From positions 1 to 64,000 of the forward strand of contig JAEZTV010000015.1 in assembly GCA_023421245.1 (NCBI GenBank): a stretch of DNA of 64,000 nucleotides. Reading direction: 5' to 3'. The translations under genes and the position numbers were made by a program. The DNA comes from Bacillota bacterium (GTDB taxonomy: Bacteria; Bacillota; Clostridia; Oscillospirales; Ruminococcaceae). The notes under the pieces are model-generated. The model was given only the letters and a program-made list of their open reading frames with translations, was not told where the DNA came from and searched no databases. This document shows, one piece after another, positions 27,292 through 35,910 of this stretch; the stretch's first letter is position 1; each line of letters starts with the position of its first letter.

Positions 27292-27322
27292 ACGGTTTTC
27301 CCCCTTTGCCTCGGGATGGCAT

Positions 27323-27907
27323 TTATTTTGCGCGCACCGCCGAGGTGCCTTGTTCGCGCAGATAGGTGGACTCAAGGTCGGCAAGATGCAGCTTGACGGC
27401 GAGTGGGTACTTCTCGTACGCGTTACTTACCCCAAAGCCGCCGCCGCGTACCGATTCATCAAAGCCGCCCATATGCCAGCGAATGGCGATGGCCTCCACG
27501 GGTTTTAGGCGTAAAAACCGCTCAACCAAAAACACTGATTTTTCGCCATGCCCGAACGGAAAGGCATCCTCGATGGAGTAGTAGGGAACCTGCTCCCACT
27601 GCCCCAGCTCGTTTTTTACATTGCGGGTGGAGGTTTTATAAAACTGCGCCTTGCACAGATCATGCAAAAGTCCGCAGATGGCAAAGCTTTCGGGGGAATC
27701 GGTCGCGCTCTCGAAGTGTTTTTCCATCAACAGCTCATATACCTTAACGCTATGCTGCACCAGTCCGCCTTCACAGGCACAGTGGTACTTGGTGCTGGCC
27801 GGTGCGGTGAAAAAATCGGTAGTCTCCATCCATTTTAAAAGATCCTGCGCACCCTCGCGGTGAATGTTGGCCGTATAATGTTCGATGAATTTCTGCTTGT
27901 AAGACAT
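27323..27907 (-). CDS. HD-domain phosphohydrolase
   Basis: A 194-residue HD-superfamily protein, close in layout to the HD domain of YhaM-type 3'-5' exoribonucleases but without their OB domain. Metal ligands: H in GGLVQHS, HD in LLHDLCK (about 80), H in FGHGEKS, and H in IRWHMGG. It likely acts on a nucleotide or nucleic-acid substrate. AAAGGAG precedes the ATG. Co-transcription with the methyltransferase downstream is suggested by the short gap; a shared role in DNA or nucleotide metabolism is only a guess. Confidence 0.82.
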   Translation of the reverse strand: MSYKQKFIEHYTANIHREGAQDLLKWMETTDFFTAPASTKYHCACEGGLVQHSVKVYELLMEKHFESATDSPESFAICGLLHDLCKAQFYKTSTRNVKNELGQWEQVPYYSIEDAFPFGHGEKSVFLVERFLRLKPVEAIAIRWHMGGFDESVRGGGFGVSNAYEKYPLAVKLHLADLESTYLREQGTSAVRAK

Positions 27908-28074
27908 ATCGTAATCTCCTTTGTGTGGTTGATGGCGAATTTTATGGTGCGTGCCGGGCGCATATCATTCTCCCGCTCAAGCGCGGCTGCCGGTTTATTC
28001 CCAACGAACAGAACGGCACCCGAATATCGTACGATTGATAACCGCCGTAAGCGGTGAGCCGCTGCGCATAAAGA

Positions 28075-28144
28075 GTATAATATCCCTTTGCCACAGGCGG
28101 GGCATAGAAATAGACGTATAATATCCGTCTTGCGGATATTATAC
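28075..28144. repeat. Repeated GTATAATATCC sites with inverted copy
   Basis: GTATAATATCC occurs at 28075-28085 and 28116-28126, 41 bases apart. The second copy pairs with its exact inverse (28133-28144) through a 12-bp stem with loop TCTTG. The sites lie between the divergent HD and TetR genes, so they could be operators, or the stem may belong to a small + strand RNA ending at the terminator at 28172-28199. Confidence 0.5.
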
Positions 28145-28171
28145 CATAAAGAAGTGTTAATGCGCTACCAG

Positions 28172-28199
28172 AACGCCCCAAATGTATGGGCGTTTTTTT
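28172..28199 (+). terminator. Terminator upstream of the TetR gene
   Basis: AACGCCC (28172-28178) pairs with GGGCGTT (28188-28194), followed by a seven-T run. There is no + strand gene before it; it may end a small RNA covering the repeats at 28075-28144. Confidence 0.75.
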
Positions 28200-28205
28200 A
28201 TATGT

Positions 28206-28234
28206 TTGACAGAACATGGGCTAAAGGATATAAT
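28206..28234 (+). promoter_or_regulatory. Consensus promoter of the TetR operon
   Basis: TTGACA (28206-28211), 17-base spacer, TATAAT (28229-28234): a perfect sigma-70 type promoter. ACTGATAGTCCAGT just downstream is a weak palindrome that could be the TetR operator. Confidence 0.85.
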
Positions 28235-28277
28235 AAAACTAAACTGATAGTCCAGTAAATAGAACGGGGGTATAGCA

Positions 28278-28925
28278 ATGGGCAAAAAGGAAGCGCTAAA
28301 AGAGTTTCACAAGGAAAATATTCTATGCGCCGCGGAACGGTTGTTTGAAGAACGTGGGTTTCGTGAAACCACAATGGATGAGATTGCGCTCGCGGCAGAT
28401 TACAGCAAGGCAACGATTTACGTTTATTTTAAAAGTAAGGATGAAATCTTTAACTGTCTTGTCTATCAGGCAATGCGCATGCTGCTTGAAAAGATTGAAT
28501 CGGCAAAAAACAGCAGTGATAATGCCGTTGCCCAGTACAAGGCGATCTGCACACAGCTATCCTCATTTAATGAGCGGCACCCTTTTTATTATCAAAGCCT
28601 GATGCAGACCATTCAAACGGACAGTGAGAGCCGTACCAAGTTTACGGTTCTCGGCGATATTTATCAGGCTGGGGAACAAATAAATAAGGTAATAGAAGAT
28701 GTAATACGCAACGGTATCCGTCAGGGTTTTTTTCAAGAGGATGTACAATGCCTGCCTACCGGATTTTTGTATTGGGGCGCACTTTCCGGCATAATACAGC
28801 TTGCGGATTGCAAGGCCGAATACATAGGCCAAAATATGGGGATGGATAAAAACACCTTTTACGAGTTCTGTTTTTCCATGCTGCTGAAGATGGTTTTAAA
28901 AGAAGGGGTAAGCTATGATGGATAA
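28278..28925 (+). CDS. TetR/AcrR-family transcriptional regulator
   Basis: A 215-residue TetR-type repressor. The N-terminal HTH (about 12-58) contains the typical FEERGFRETTMDEIALAADY and SKATIYVYFKSKDEIF. The C-terminal helical ligand domain is unassigned. It is first in a three-gene operon with a flavoprotein and an FMN-binding membrane protein, which it probably controls together with its own consensus promoter. GGGGG precedes the ATG. Its last codons overlap the flavoprotein start by 11 bases. Confidence 0.9.
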   Translation: MGKKEALKEFHKENILCAAERLFEERGFRETTMDEIALAADYSKATIYVYFKSKDEIFNCLVYQAMRMLLEKIESAKNSSDNAVAQYKAICTQLSSFNERHPFYYQSLMQTIQTDSESRTKFTVLGDIYQAGEQINKVIEDVIRNGIRQGFFQEDVQCLPTGFLYWGALSGIIQLADCKAEYIGQNMGMDKNTFYEFCFSMLLKMVLKEGVSYDG

Positions 28926-29475
28926 TAAGGCGTTACTAATTATCGGAAGTCCCAACCGGCAAGGCGTTACCGCGCTGATGTCAGCGTATTTCAAGGAGTG
29001 TCTGATCCAAAAGGGATGGGAGTGCCGCTCGGTATATCTGTATGATATGAGGATAGAACCGTGCAGGGGATGCATGATGTGCCGCAAAACAGGGGTTTGC
29101 ACCATACGCGATGATGCGGACCTGTTAAGGGAAAGTATGCTTGCAAGCGGCATGGTTATGCTCGCGGCCCCGACATACTTTGCCAATGTACCGGGGCCTG
29201 TCAAGACGATGTTTGACCGTTTATCCGGAGCGGTGCTCGACGGCATAAAACCAAGGCTTGGCAGACAGCATAAATATGCCCTTCTTACCGCCTGTACCAC
29301 ACCCGCGCCGCTGGACTGGGTTGCGGGACAAAGCAGCGGAGCAATACGGGCGATGAAGACGTTCTTTGGTATGGCGGGGATGTCCTATTGCGGGAAGGTT
29401 GTATATGCGGGGGCCGGCGGCGGAAAACCTTTGACGGAGAAACTCAAATCAAAAATCAGGAGGCTTGCTGTATGA
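28915..29475 (+). CDS. Iron-sulfur flavoprotein / NAD(P)H-dependent reductase family
   Basis: A 186-residue flavodoxin-fold protein. GSPNRQGVT (11-19) is the FMN phosphate loop. C50, C53, C56 and C62 make the compact CX2CX2CX5C motif of iron-sulfur flavoproteins (Isf), which bind a 4Fe-4S cluster next to FMN and reduce O2, peroxide or other acceptors in anaerobes. APTYFANVPGPVKTMFDR is the usual flavin-isoalloxazine region. It overlaps the TetR gene and then the FMN-binding gene (ATGA), so the three are translated together. Confidence 0.87.
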   Translation: MMDNKALLIIGSPNRQGVTALMSAYFKECLIQKGWECRSVYLYDMRIEPCRGCMMCRKTGVCTIRDDADLLRESMLASGMVMLAAPTYFANVPGPVKTMFDRLSGAVLDGIKPRLGRQHKYALLTACTTPAPLDWVAGQSSGAIRAMKTFFGMAGMSYCGKVVYAGAGGGKPLTEKLKSKIRRLAV

Positions 29476-29876
29476 AGCGGATAAAATGGATTCTTGCCAT
29501 CACCCTTATTCTCTTCTTCGTTGCCGCGGTTATATTGCTGGCGGGTTATCTTTTATCCGTCAAACGCTATCAGGCCGCGGTTGGGGATATAAGCTATCAT
29601 CACGTCGACGCCTCGGGTATACCGGATGGAACCTACACCGGCGAATGCGATGTAACGTTCATCTATGCAAAGGTAAACATAACGGTAAAAGACGGAGTGA
29701 TAACGAAGATTGATCTGCTGGAGCACCAAAATGAGCGGGGCAAAGCCGCCGAGGGGATTGGGCAAGAGATTGTAGCTCTGCAAAGGATTGATGTAGACGC
29801 GGTGGCAGGGGCGACCAATTCAAGCACGGTAATTAAAAAGGCAGTGGACAACGCATTGTCCGCCGCCATTTCATAA
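29472..29876 (+). CDS. Membrane-anchored FMN-binding domain protein
   Basis: A 134-residue protein with an N-terminal membrane segment (about 6-28) and an extracytoplasmic FMN_bind domain (RnfG/NosR type). AGATNS at 112-117 is close to the flavinylation motif [S/T]GA[S/T]x[S/T], with T115 as the expected FMN-linked residue but Ala in place of the first Ser/Thr. It may pass electrons across the membrane with the upstream flavoprotein. ATG 29472 has AGGAGG at 8 bases and overlaps the previous stop. No ApbE gene is in the window. Confidence 0.83.
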   Translation: MKRIKWILAITLILFFVAAVILLAGYLLSVKRYQAAVGDISYHHVDASGIPDGTYTGECDVTFIYAKVNITVKDGVITKIDLLEHQNERGKAAEGIGQEIVALQRIDVDAVAGATNSSTVIKKAVDNALSAAIS

Positions 29877-29880
29877 AAGG

Positions 29881-29923
29881 CAACCGGCTGCTTTCATTTG
29901 GCAAAGCAACCGGTTGATTTTTT
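29881..29923 (+). terminator. Terminator of the TetR/flavoprotein operon
   Basis: CAACCGG/CCGGTTG and TGCTTT/AAAGCA stems, separated by a single-base bulge, followed by ATTTTTT. Confidence 0.88.
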
Positions 29924-30037
29924 AAATGATAAAGCGGTACGCGATGTCGTACTGCGCCGCAGCCGCTGCCCGCTTCATCTATGTTTGGGACGACCTTGAA
30001 CCATTCTTTGTAGACAAGAGCGGAAGGAACCCCCACG

Positions 30038-30502
30038 CTATTTGTTTTTAAGCAGATCACGAATCTCTGTTAGCAGTGCTGCTTCGTCCGAAACCGTTGG
30101 CGCGGGCGGGGGTGCGGGCTGTTCCTCCTTTTTGCGGCGCAGGCGGTTGATGAGCTTTATCATCAGGAACACCACCAGAGAAATGAGCAGAAAATCGATG
30201 ATAGTCTGTGCGAATGCACCATATCGAATACTGACCTCTGCCTCGGTTCCCGCTGTGTCCGGGAAGGTGTACAGAATCTCTGTAAAATCAATGCCCTTGA
30301 TTAAGTAACCAATGATTGGCGTTACGACATCCTGCACAAGTGAGTTGACAATCTTGGTAAATGCGCTGCCGACAATAATACCAACCGCCATATCCACTAC
30401 GTTGCCGCGTGCGATAAACTCTTTAAACTCGCCGGCAATCTTACCTTGTTTTTTGATGCTATCCTTTACCTTGTCGATATCGAGCTTTGGTTGAAAATCC
30501 AT
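30038..30502 (-). CDS. mscL: Large-conductance mechanosensitive channel
   Basis: A 154-residue MscL, the homopentameric emergency valve opened by membrane tension in osmotic downshock. The signature FKEFIARGNVVDMAVGIIVG and TM1 (about 35-60), a periplasmic loop, TM2 (about 100-125) and the C-terminal helix after a proline-rich linker (EEQPAPPPAP) are visible. It is slightly longer than E. coli MscL (136) because of the N-terminal helix and linker. Single gene, minus strand. Confidence 0.95.
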   Translation of the reverse strand: MDFQPKLDIDKVKDSIKKQGKIAGEFKEFIARGNVVDMAVGIIVGSAFTKIVNSLVQDVVTPIIGYLIKGIDFTEILYTFPDTAGTEAEVSIRYGAFAQTIIDFLLISLVVFLMIKLINRLRRKKEEQPAPPPAPTVSDEAALLTEIRDLLKNK

Positions 30503-30540
30503 ACGGGTGCATCCTTTCTTGTCTGAGTATTTTGTGCCGT

Positions 30541-31290
30541 CTAGTGAATCTGCTTGTTTATTTCACGCAGCATCTGCATGGTACCGGGCGCCGGACGTGA
30601 GCGTACAATATCAATGCGCATTCCCGTGGCCTCCATTTGATCGGCATGGTAGACATTCCAAACGAGCGGGTGGTGCCCTTCTTCGGGCATGAAGGCAAGC
30701 AACGGTGCAAGCAGGTCGCCGAGTTCCATCCAGTCATCCTGTGCCGTAAGAAATACGCAGACGAGTGTAGGCCACTTGTGCCGGTCAAGCTCCAAAGTAT
30801 TTACATCACGGGCAAACGCCTGCGGATCGATATCCTCATACCATAGGGTGTGGTGTGCCACTGTACGGGCAGGATCAAACAGTGCACGCAGCTCGGCGGT
30901 ATCCAGGTCGAGCAGGTGGGGGCAGGTGCATATGCGCGCTATCAGATTCATCAGGGGGACTGTCGCTTCGGCGGCATCCTCCTTGTCGATGGTAAGGATA
31001 CAGCTGCATTTGTGCTTGAGTGCTTTTATCAGCTCCGGCGGCGCTGGGTTTGCGATAATTACGAACACCTCCTGCGCCTTGCAACGGTCGAGCACGCGGT
31101 CAAGCAGTGCGATATCCGGCAGGCTTTCGCCGTCTGCAACAAGGCAGACACAGGCCGATTGCTCACAGCCATCAATGTCCTCTTCGCTGTGGATCATCTC
31201 ATACCCATCACCAAGAAAGGCGACCGCATATTCCCCCACCCCAAAAAACATCATGTCCTCAGGGCGGCAGATGCCAGATAGAAACTCCAT
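30541..31290 (-). CDS. Uncharacterised protein with FtsZ-like segment
   Basis: A 249-residue soluble protein of unnamed family. The segment near residues 115-150 (LIARICTCPHLLDLDTAELR, then ALFD) resembles the FtsZ stretch DLI..PGLINLDFADV, and the preceding ELIKALKHKCSCILTI fits an alternating alpha/beta fold. However, no GGGTGTG GTP-binding loop is present. It may be a distant tubulin/FtsZ-like relative without GTPase activity; this is tentative. ATG 31290 has GAGG 6 bases upstream. Confidence 0.6.
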   Translation of the reverse strand: MEFLSGICRPEDMMFFGVGEYAVAFLGDGYEMIHSEEDIDGCEQSACVCLVADGESLPDIALLDRVLDRCKAQEVFVIIANPAPPELIKALKHKCSCILTIDKEDAAEATVPLMNLIARICTCPHLLDLDTAELRALFDPARTVAHHTLWYEDIDPQAFARDVNTLELDRHKWPTLVCVFLTAQDDWMELGDLLAPLLAFMPEEGHHPLVWNVYHADQMEATGMRIDIVRSRPAPGTMQMLREINKQIH

Positions 31291-31452
31291 AATAAACCTC
31301 ACTTTGCCGGTGCTTGGCCAGCATCTTTTTAGTATAGATTATAGCACAAACGCATATAAAAAGCTTGCCCATTTCTCTTGCGAGAAAGACACATTGATTG
31401 ACGGCGCAACACATTTATTAATAATATGTGCCTATATTACCCCGCGGGCAAT

Positions 31453-31497
31453 TGCTATAATAATGTTTGCTAAACAAACCGATTTTCGGTTTGTTTA
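31453..31497 (+). promoter_or_regulatory. Promoter with overlapping operator-like repeat for the FtsX exporter
   Basis: Extended -10 TGCTATAAT (31453-31461) is followed by a perfect 12-bp inverted repeat, TAAACAAACCGA-TTT-TCGGTTTGTTTA (31471-31497), at the expected start point. A second short palindrome, TGTTCA-G-TGAACA, lies at 31527-31539. The -35 is poor, which suits an activator or repressor-controlled promoter. Confidence 0.55.
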
Positions 31498-31567
31498 CGC
31501 GACTTGAAAACTTTATGTCTTCGATTTGTTCAGTGAACATTAAAATAGTAATAAGGATGGGAACCGG

Positions 31568-32272
31568 TTGACAAACATTGTAGTCTTTGAAGAGGTGCGC
31601 AAAAGCTACCGCATGGGTGAGGTGACGATCCATGCCGCGGACGGCATCAACCTCACGATTGAGCGCGGTGAATTTGCGGTAATTGTAGGGCCAAGCGGTG
31701 CGGGCAAAACCACCGTGCTTAATATGCTTGGCGGCATGGACACCTGCGACTCGGGCAGGATTCTTGTGGAAGGCGAGGACATTGCCGCCTACAGCCCCAA
31801 ACGACTCATTGCCTATCGCCGCTATGATATCGGCTTTGTGTTTCAGTTTTACAATCTTGTGCAGAATCTCACAGCGCTTGAAAACGTTGAGCTTGCCGCG
31901 CAGATCTGCACCAATCCAATACCGGCAGCAGAGGTGCTGCGGGAGGTGGGGCTTTCGGAGCGTCTGAACAACTTCCCCGCACAGCTATCGGGCGGTGAAC
32001 AGCAGCGTGTTGCGATTGCGCGCGCACTTGCAAAGCGCCCTAAGCTGCTGTTGTGTGACGAGCCCACCGGTGCGCTTGATTACAATACCGGTAAGACCAT
32101 CCTGAAGCTGCTGCAGGACACCTGCAAAAACCTCGGCATTACGGTGATTGTTATCACGCACAATCAGGCAATTACCCCCATGGCCGACCGCATTATTAAG
32201 ATGAAGAACAGCCGCGTGCAGGAGATGGTGTGCAACAGCAATCCGGTTGACGTGGAGAAGATTGAATGGTAG
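31568..32272 (+). CDS. ABC transporter ATP-binding protein, MacB/LolD type
   Basis: A 234-residue ATPase partner of the following permease. Walker [10 protein letters not shown] (41-49), Q-loop [16 protein letters not shown], signature [15 protein letters not shown], Walker [12 protein letters not shown] and the switch region ITHNQA are complete. The family powers mechanotransmission rather than classical transport. It starts at TTG 31568 with AAGGA 10 bases upstream, and its stop overlaps the permease start. Confidence 0.93.
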   Translation: MTNIVVFEEVRKSYRMGEVTIHAADGINLTIERGEFAVIVGPSGAGKTTVLNMLGGMDTCDSGRILVEGEDIAAYSPKRLIAYRRYDIGFVFQFYNLVQNLTALENVELAAQICTNPIPAAEVLREVGLSERLNNFPAQLSGGEQQRVAIARALAKRPKLLLCDEPTGALDYNTGKTILKLLQDTCKNLGITVIVITHNQAITPMADRIIKMKNSRVQEMVCNSNPVDVEKIEW

Positions 32273-35200
32273 CCATGAAACGTGCACTTATCACCTCCAC
32301 GTTCCGCGAGATTCGTCACACCCTCAGCCGTTTTTTGTCCATCTTTGCTATTGTTGCGCTCGGCACCGGATTTCTTGCGGGCATAAAGGCAACCGCCCCC
32401 GATATGATTCTTTCCATCGACAGCTATTTTGACCAAACGCGTCTGGCTGATCTGCGTCTGGTATCCACAATGGGGTTTGATGACGATGATGTTGCGGCAA
32501 TTCGGGATGCGCAAGGGGTAAACGGCGTTATGCCCTCTTACACCGCCGATGTGTTTGCGCATCAGGACGATAAACAGCTTTTACTGCGCCTGCATTCCAT
32601 GCCGCTTGGTGCCGCCGAGGATGAGAATCTGCTCAACCGCCCCGTTCTTCTGGAGGGAAGAATGCCGCTTCGCTCCGGCGAATGTCTTGCGGAAGCATCA
32701 GGCAACATGACATCAGGGCATCGGGTAGGGGATGTTATTACGGTAGAAGCGGGCGGCGGTGACCCTATTGAGGATATGCTTGCCGTCACACAGTTTACGG
32801 TAGTGGGTACCGTGAGGTCTCCGTATTATATCTCGTTTGACAGGGGAACCAGTTCCGTCGGCACCGGCACAGTCGACCGGTTCCTATACGTACCCGAGCA
32901 GGACTTCACCTATTCGGTGTATACCGATGTGTTTGTTACGCTGGACGGCGCGCTGCAGCAGCAAAGCTATGCGCAGGGCTATACCGATATGGTGGATATG
33001 CAGGTGGAGCTGCTCGAACCGGTTGCCGATAACCGTGAGCGGGACCGTTACGATAAAATTATTGCCGAAGCGACGGAAGAGTTGGATGAGGCAAGGCGGG
33101 AGCTTGCCAACGCAGAAGAGGAAGCTCTGCGCGAACTTGATGATGCACAAAAAGAGATTGACGATGCACGCGGGGAGCTTGAGGACGGCGAACGGGAGTA
33201 CCGTGATGCGAAAAACACCTTCGATACCGAAATCGCCGACGCACAGCGGCAGCTGGACGACGGATATAAGGAGCTTCGCGAGGGCCGGCAGGCGTACCGC
33301 GACGGTCTTGCGCAATATAATAGTAAAAGCAAAGCTGCTTACGAAGAGCTTGATGCCGCAAAGGCGCAGATTGCTGCGGGGCTTGCACAGTACGAGCAAG
33401 GGCTTGCCACCTACCAAAATGGCGCAGCGGCGCATACCGCGCTGACCGACGCGTTTGGCATTATGCAAAGTCCTGATGCAACGCCCGAACAGCAGATGAT
33501 GGCACTCGGCACCATCGCAGCTATTGCCGCGGAGTTTAGCGGGAATGAGGAGACAGCCCAGCTTGCCCAGGTTCTTACACTGTTTGCCGCCGAGCCGGAA
33601 AACCCCGAAAATACTTATATGATGCAGATGAGCCTCGATGGCTTCGGCCAAACGCTTGCCGGCACCAAGCTTATGCTGGATGAAGCAAAGGCAGAGCTTG
33701 ACGCAGGACAGAGACAGGTTTCGGCAGGCTATGCGGCGCTTGCGCGGGCAAGCATCCAGCTTGAAAGCGCCAGACAGCAGCTGGAGGAAGCGCAAAAAAC
33801 GCTGGATGAAAATCAAGCGGAGTTTGAAGAAGCAAAGGCGGAAGGCGAGCGGGAGCTTGCCGATGCCCGGCGCGAAATTGACGACGGATGGAAAAAGCTT
33901 GCCGAGGGTAAAGAAGAATACGCAAACGCCAAGGCGGATGCCCTGCGCGAGCTTGCTGACGCACAGGTTAAGATTGATGATGCGCAGGCAGAGATTGACG
34001 ATCTCACGCCGCCGGAATGGTATATCCTCACGCGAGAAAGCATCCCCGGAAACTCCGGCTATTACGAGGACTCAAAGCGCGTGGATGCTGTGGCGAAGGT
34101 ATTTCCGGTGTTCTTCTTTCTTGTTGCGGCGCTGGTGTGTTTAACAACGATGACCCGCATGGTGGAGGAAAAACGCACCGAGCTTGGTACCATCAAGGCA
34201 TTAGGTTACGGCAAAGGTGCGGCGGTATTCAAATTTTTGTGCTATGCGGGCATTGCAAGCCTGCTTGGCAGTGCGGCCGGTTTAGCAATTGGGTTTAAGG
34301 TGTTTCCATCCGTCATTGCTGCGGCGTATGGAATGCTGTACCAAACCCCCGCCGTACAGACCCCGTTTCATCTGAGCTATGCGGTTCCTATTACACTGAT
34401 TGCGGTACTGGTTACGATGATGTCGGCGTTTCTTGCTTGCTACAAGGAGCTTGCCGAACAGCCCGCGGCACTTATGCGCCCTAAAGCGCCAAAGCCCGGC
34501 AAACGTGTCTTGCTGGAGCGAATTCCGTTTTTGTGGAAGCGGCTCGGGTTTATTCAAAAGGTCACGGTACGCAACCTTTTGCGCTACAAGCGGCGTATGC
34601 TGATGACGGTGATTGGTATTGCCGGCTGTACCGCGTTGATGCTTGCGGGCTTTGGCTTGCGAAATTCAATCTCTTCCATTACCACAAAGCAGTACGGCGC
34701 GATATTCCTTTACCATGGCATGCTTCTGCTTGACCAGGAGGCTGCGGCAGAGGATAAAGCACAACTTTCAGCCACCGTTTTGCAGCAGGATAATATTACC
34801 GGTTCGCTGCAAGCGCGACAGGATTCGATTACCGCGCTCGATGCCGATGGCAACGTAGAGGTAGAAGCGGCGTTGTTTGTACCGGAGAACAACCAAAATA
34901 TCGGCGATTATGCCGTGCTTCGTACCCGCGACGGTCATGAGGGGATTACCCTTGACGGGGATGGAGCGGTTGTGACTGAAAAGCTTGCAAAGCTGTTGGA
35001 GATTAAAATAGGGGACACTCTTATATTGAGAGATTCCGATAATAGGCCGCACGAAGTAATGGTTGCCGCCATCACCGAGAACTATGTATACCATTACATC
35101 TACCTGTCCCGCACACAATACGAGCAGGTGTTTGACAAGGCGTTTGAACCTAACACTCTGTTTATGCGGCTTGCCGACGCTTCGGATAACGCGCAGGATA

Positions 35201-35694
35201 CACTCTCCAAAACGCTGATTTCAAATGACTATGTGGTGTCGGTCAGCTACAACTCCGCGGCGGAAAAAGGCTTTCAAGATGCGCTGGAAAGCCTGGATTA
35301 TGTCGTGCTGGTGCTTATTATCTCGGCAGGCCTGCTTGCCTTTGTGGTTCTGTACAATCTTACCAACATCAACGTTACCGAGCGCATTCGCGAGATTGCC
35401 ACGATAAAGGTGCTCGGGTTTTATAATCGGGAGGTATCCGCCTATATCTACCGCGAAAATATCTTCCATACCCTCATGGGTATTGTGTTTGGCCTGTTTG
35501 CCGGCATCTTTTTACACCGTTTTGTGATGCAGGCGGCCGAGGTGGATGTTGTGATGTTCGGACGCGAGATCGGCTGGTTTGCCTACCTTATGAGTGCGGT
35601 GCTCACCATGGTGTTTGCCTTGCTGGTTAATATAACGCTGCATTTCCGTTTAAAGAAGGTCAGCATGGTGGAGTCGCTCAAATCCGTGGAGTAA
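32266..35694 (+). CDS. FtsX-type ABC permease with long coiled-coil ectodomain
   Basis: A 1142-residue membrane protein. An N-terminal membrane segment is followed by an extracellular region that contains a very charged coiled coil (about 260-420 and 470-590, repeats such as ELDEARRELANAEEEAL). The first FtsX domain (about 615-750) and a second FtsX domain at the C-terminus (about 1010-1140) give the usual two permease halves. Such proteins in Bacillota couple ATP hydrolysis inside to events at the cell wall, or export peptides or lipids. The partner ATPase overlaps it by 7 bases. ATG 32266 has GGAG 8 bases before it; ATG 32275 is an alternative. Confidence 0.88.
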   Translation: MVAMKRALITSTFREIRHTLSRFLSIFAIVALGTGFLAGIKATAPDMILSIDSYFDQTRLADLRLVSTMGFDDDDVAAIRDAQGVNGVMPSYTADVFAHQDDKQLLLRLHSMPLGAAEDENLLNRPVLLEGRMPLRSGECLAEASGNMTSGHRVGDVITVEAGGGDPIEDMLAVTQFTVVGTVRSPYYISFDRGTSSVGTGTVDRFLYVPEQDFTYSVYTDVFVTLDGALQQQSYAQGYTDMVDMQVELLEPVADNRERDRYDKIIAEATEELDEARRELANAEEEALRELDDAQKEIDDARGELEDGEREYRDAKNTFDTEIADAQRQLDDGYKELREGRQAYRDGLAQYNSKSKAAYEELDAAKAQIAAGLAQYEQGLATYQNGAAAHTALTDAFGIMQSPDATPEQQMMALGTIAAIAAEFSGNEETAQLAQVLTLFAAEPENPENTYMMQMSLDGFGQTLAGTKLMLDEAKAELDAGQRQVSAGYAALARASIQLESARQQLEEAQKTLDENQAEFEEAKAEGERELADARREIDDGWKKLAEGKEEYANAKADALRELADAQVKIDDAQAEIDDLTPPEWYILTRESIPGNSGYYEDSKRVDAVAKVFPVFFFLVAALVCLTTMTRMVEEKRTELGTIKALGYGKGAAVFKFLCYAGIASLLGSAAGLAIGFKVFPSVIAAAYGMLYQTPAVQTPFHLSYAVPITLIAVLVTMMSAFLACYKELAEQPAALMRPKAPKPGKRVLLERIPFLWKRLGFIQKVTVRNLLRYKRRMLMTVIGIAGCTALMLAGFGLRNSISSITTKQYGAIFLYHGMLLLDQEAAAEDKAQLSATVLQQDNITGSLQARQDSITALDADGNVEVEAALFVPENNQNIGDYAVLRTRDGHEGITLDGDGAVVTEKLAKLLEIKIGDTLILRDSDNRPHEVMVAAITENYVYHYIYLSRTQYEQVFDKAFEPNTLFMRLADASDNAQDTLSKTLISNDYVVSVSYNSAAEKGFQDALESLDYVVLVLIISAGLLAFVVLYNLTNINVTERIREIATIKVLGFYNREVSAYIYRENIFHTLMGIVFGLFAGIFLHRFVMQAAEVDVVMFGREIGWFAYLMSAVLTMVFALLVNITLHFRLKKVSMVESLKSVE

Positions 35695-35731
35695 CGGTGC
35701 GTACAACACAAAGAGAGAATATTATAAAGCC

Positions 35732-35782
35732 ACCCGCAGACATTGGTGCCACATGGATATGGCACCAATGTCTGCGGGTTTG
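35732..35782 (+). terminator. Large hairpin terminator of the exporter operon
   Basis: Perfect 20-bp arms (35732-35751 and 35760-35779) with an 8-base loop; the T run after it is short. No gene is visible in 35783-35910. Confidence 0.75.
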
Positions 35783-35910
35783 TTCTATGCTCTGTAAACT
35801 TCAAAATGAAAACAATTCTGGATCGCACGGATTTCGATTTGATACCCGCACCACGGCAAGGCCTTGACTGCGCTCTGAAAACAAGGGTTTGTTTTCGAGC
35901 TGGATTGGTT

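Noticed and set aside
28172..28199. Terminator as the end of the HD-domain gene
   Set aside because: The HD gene is on the minus strand and runs away from it; the T run is on the + strand.
32266..35694. Coiled-coil repeat DNA as a tandem repeat array
   Set aside because: The repeats are only approximate heptads at the protein level and have no fixed DNA unit.
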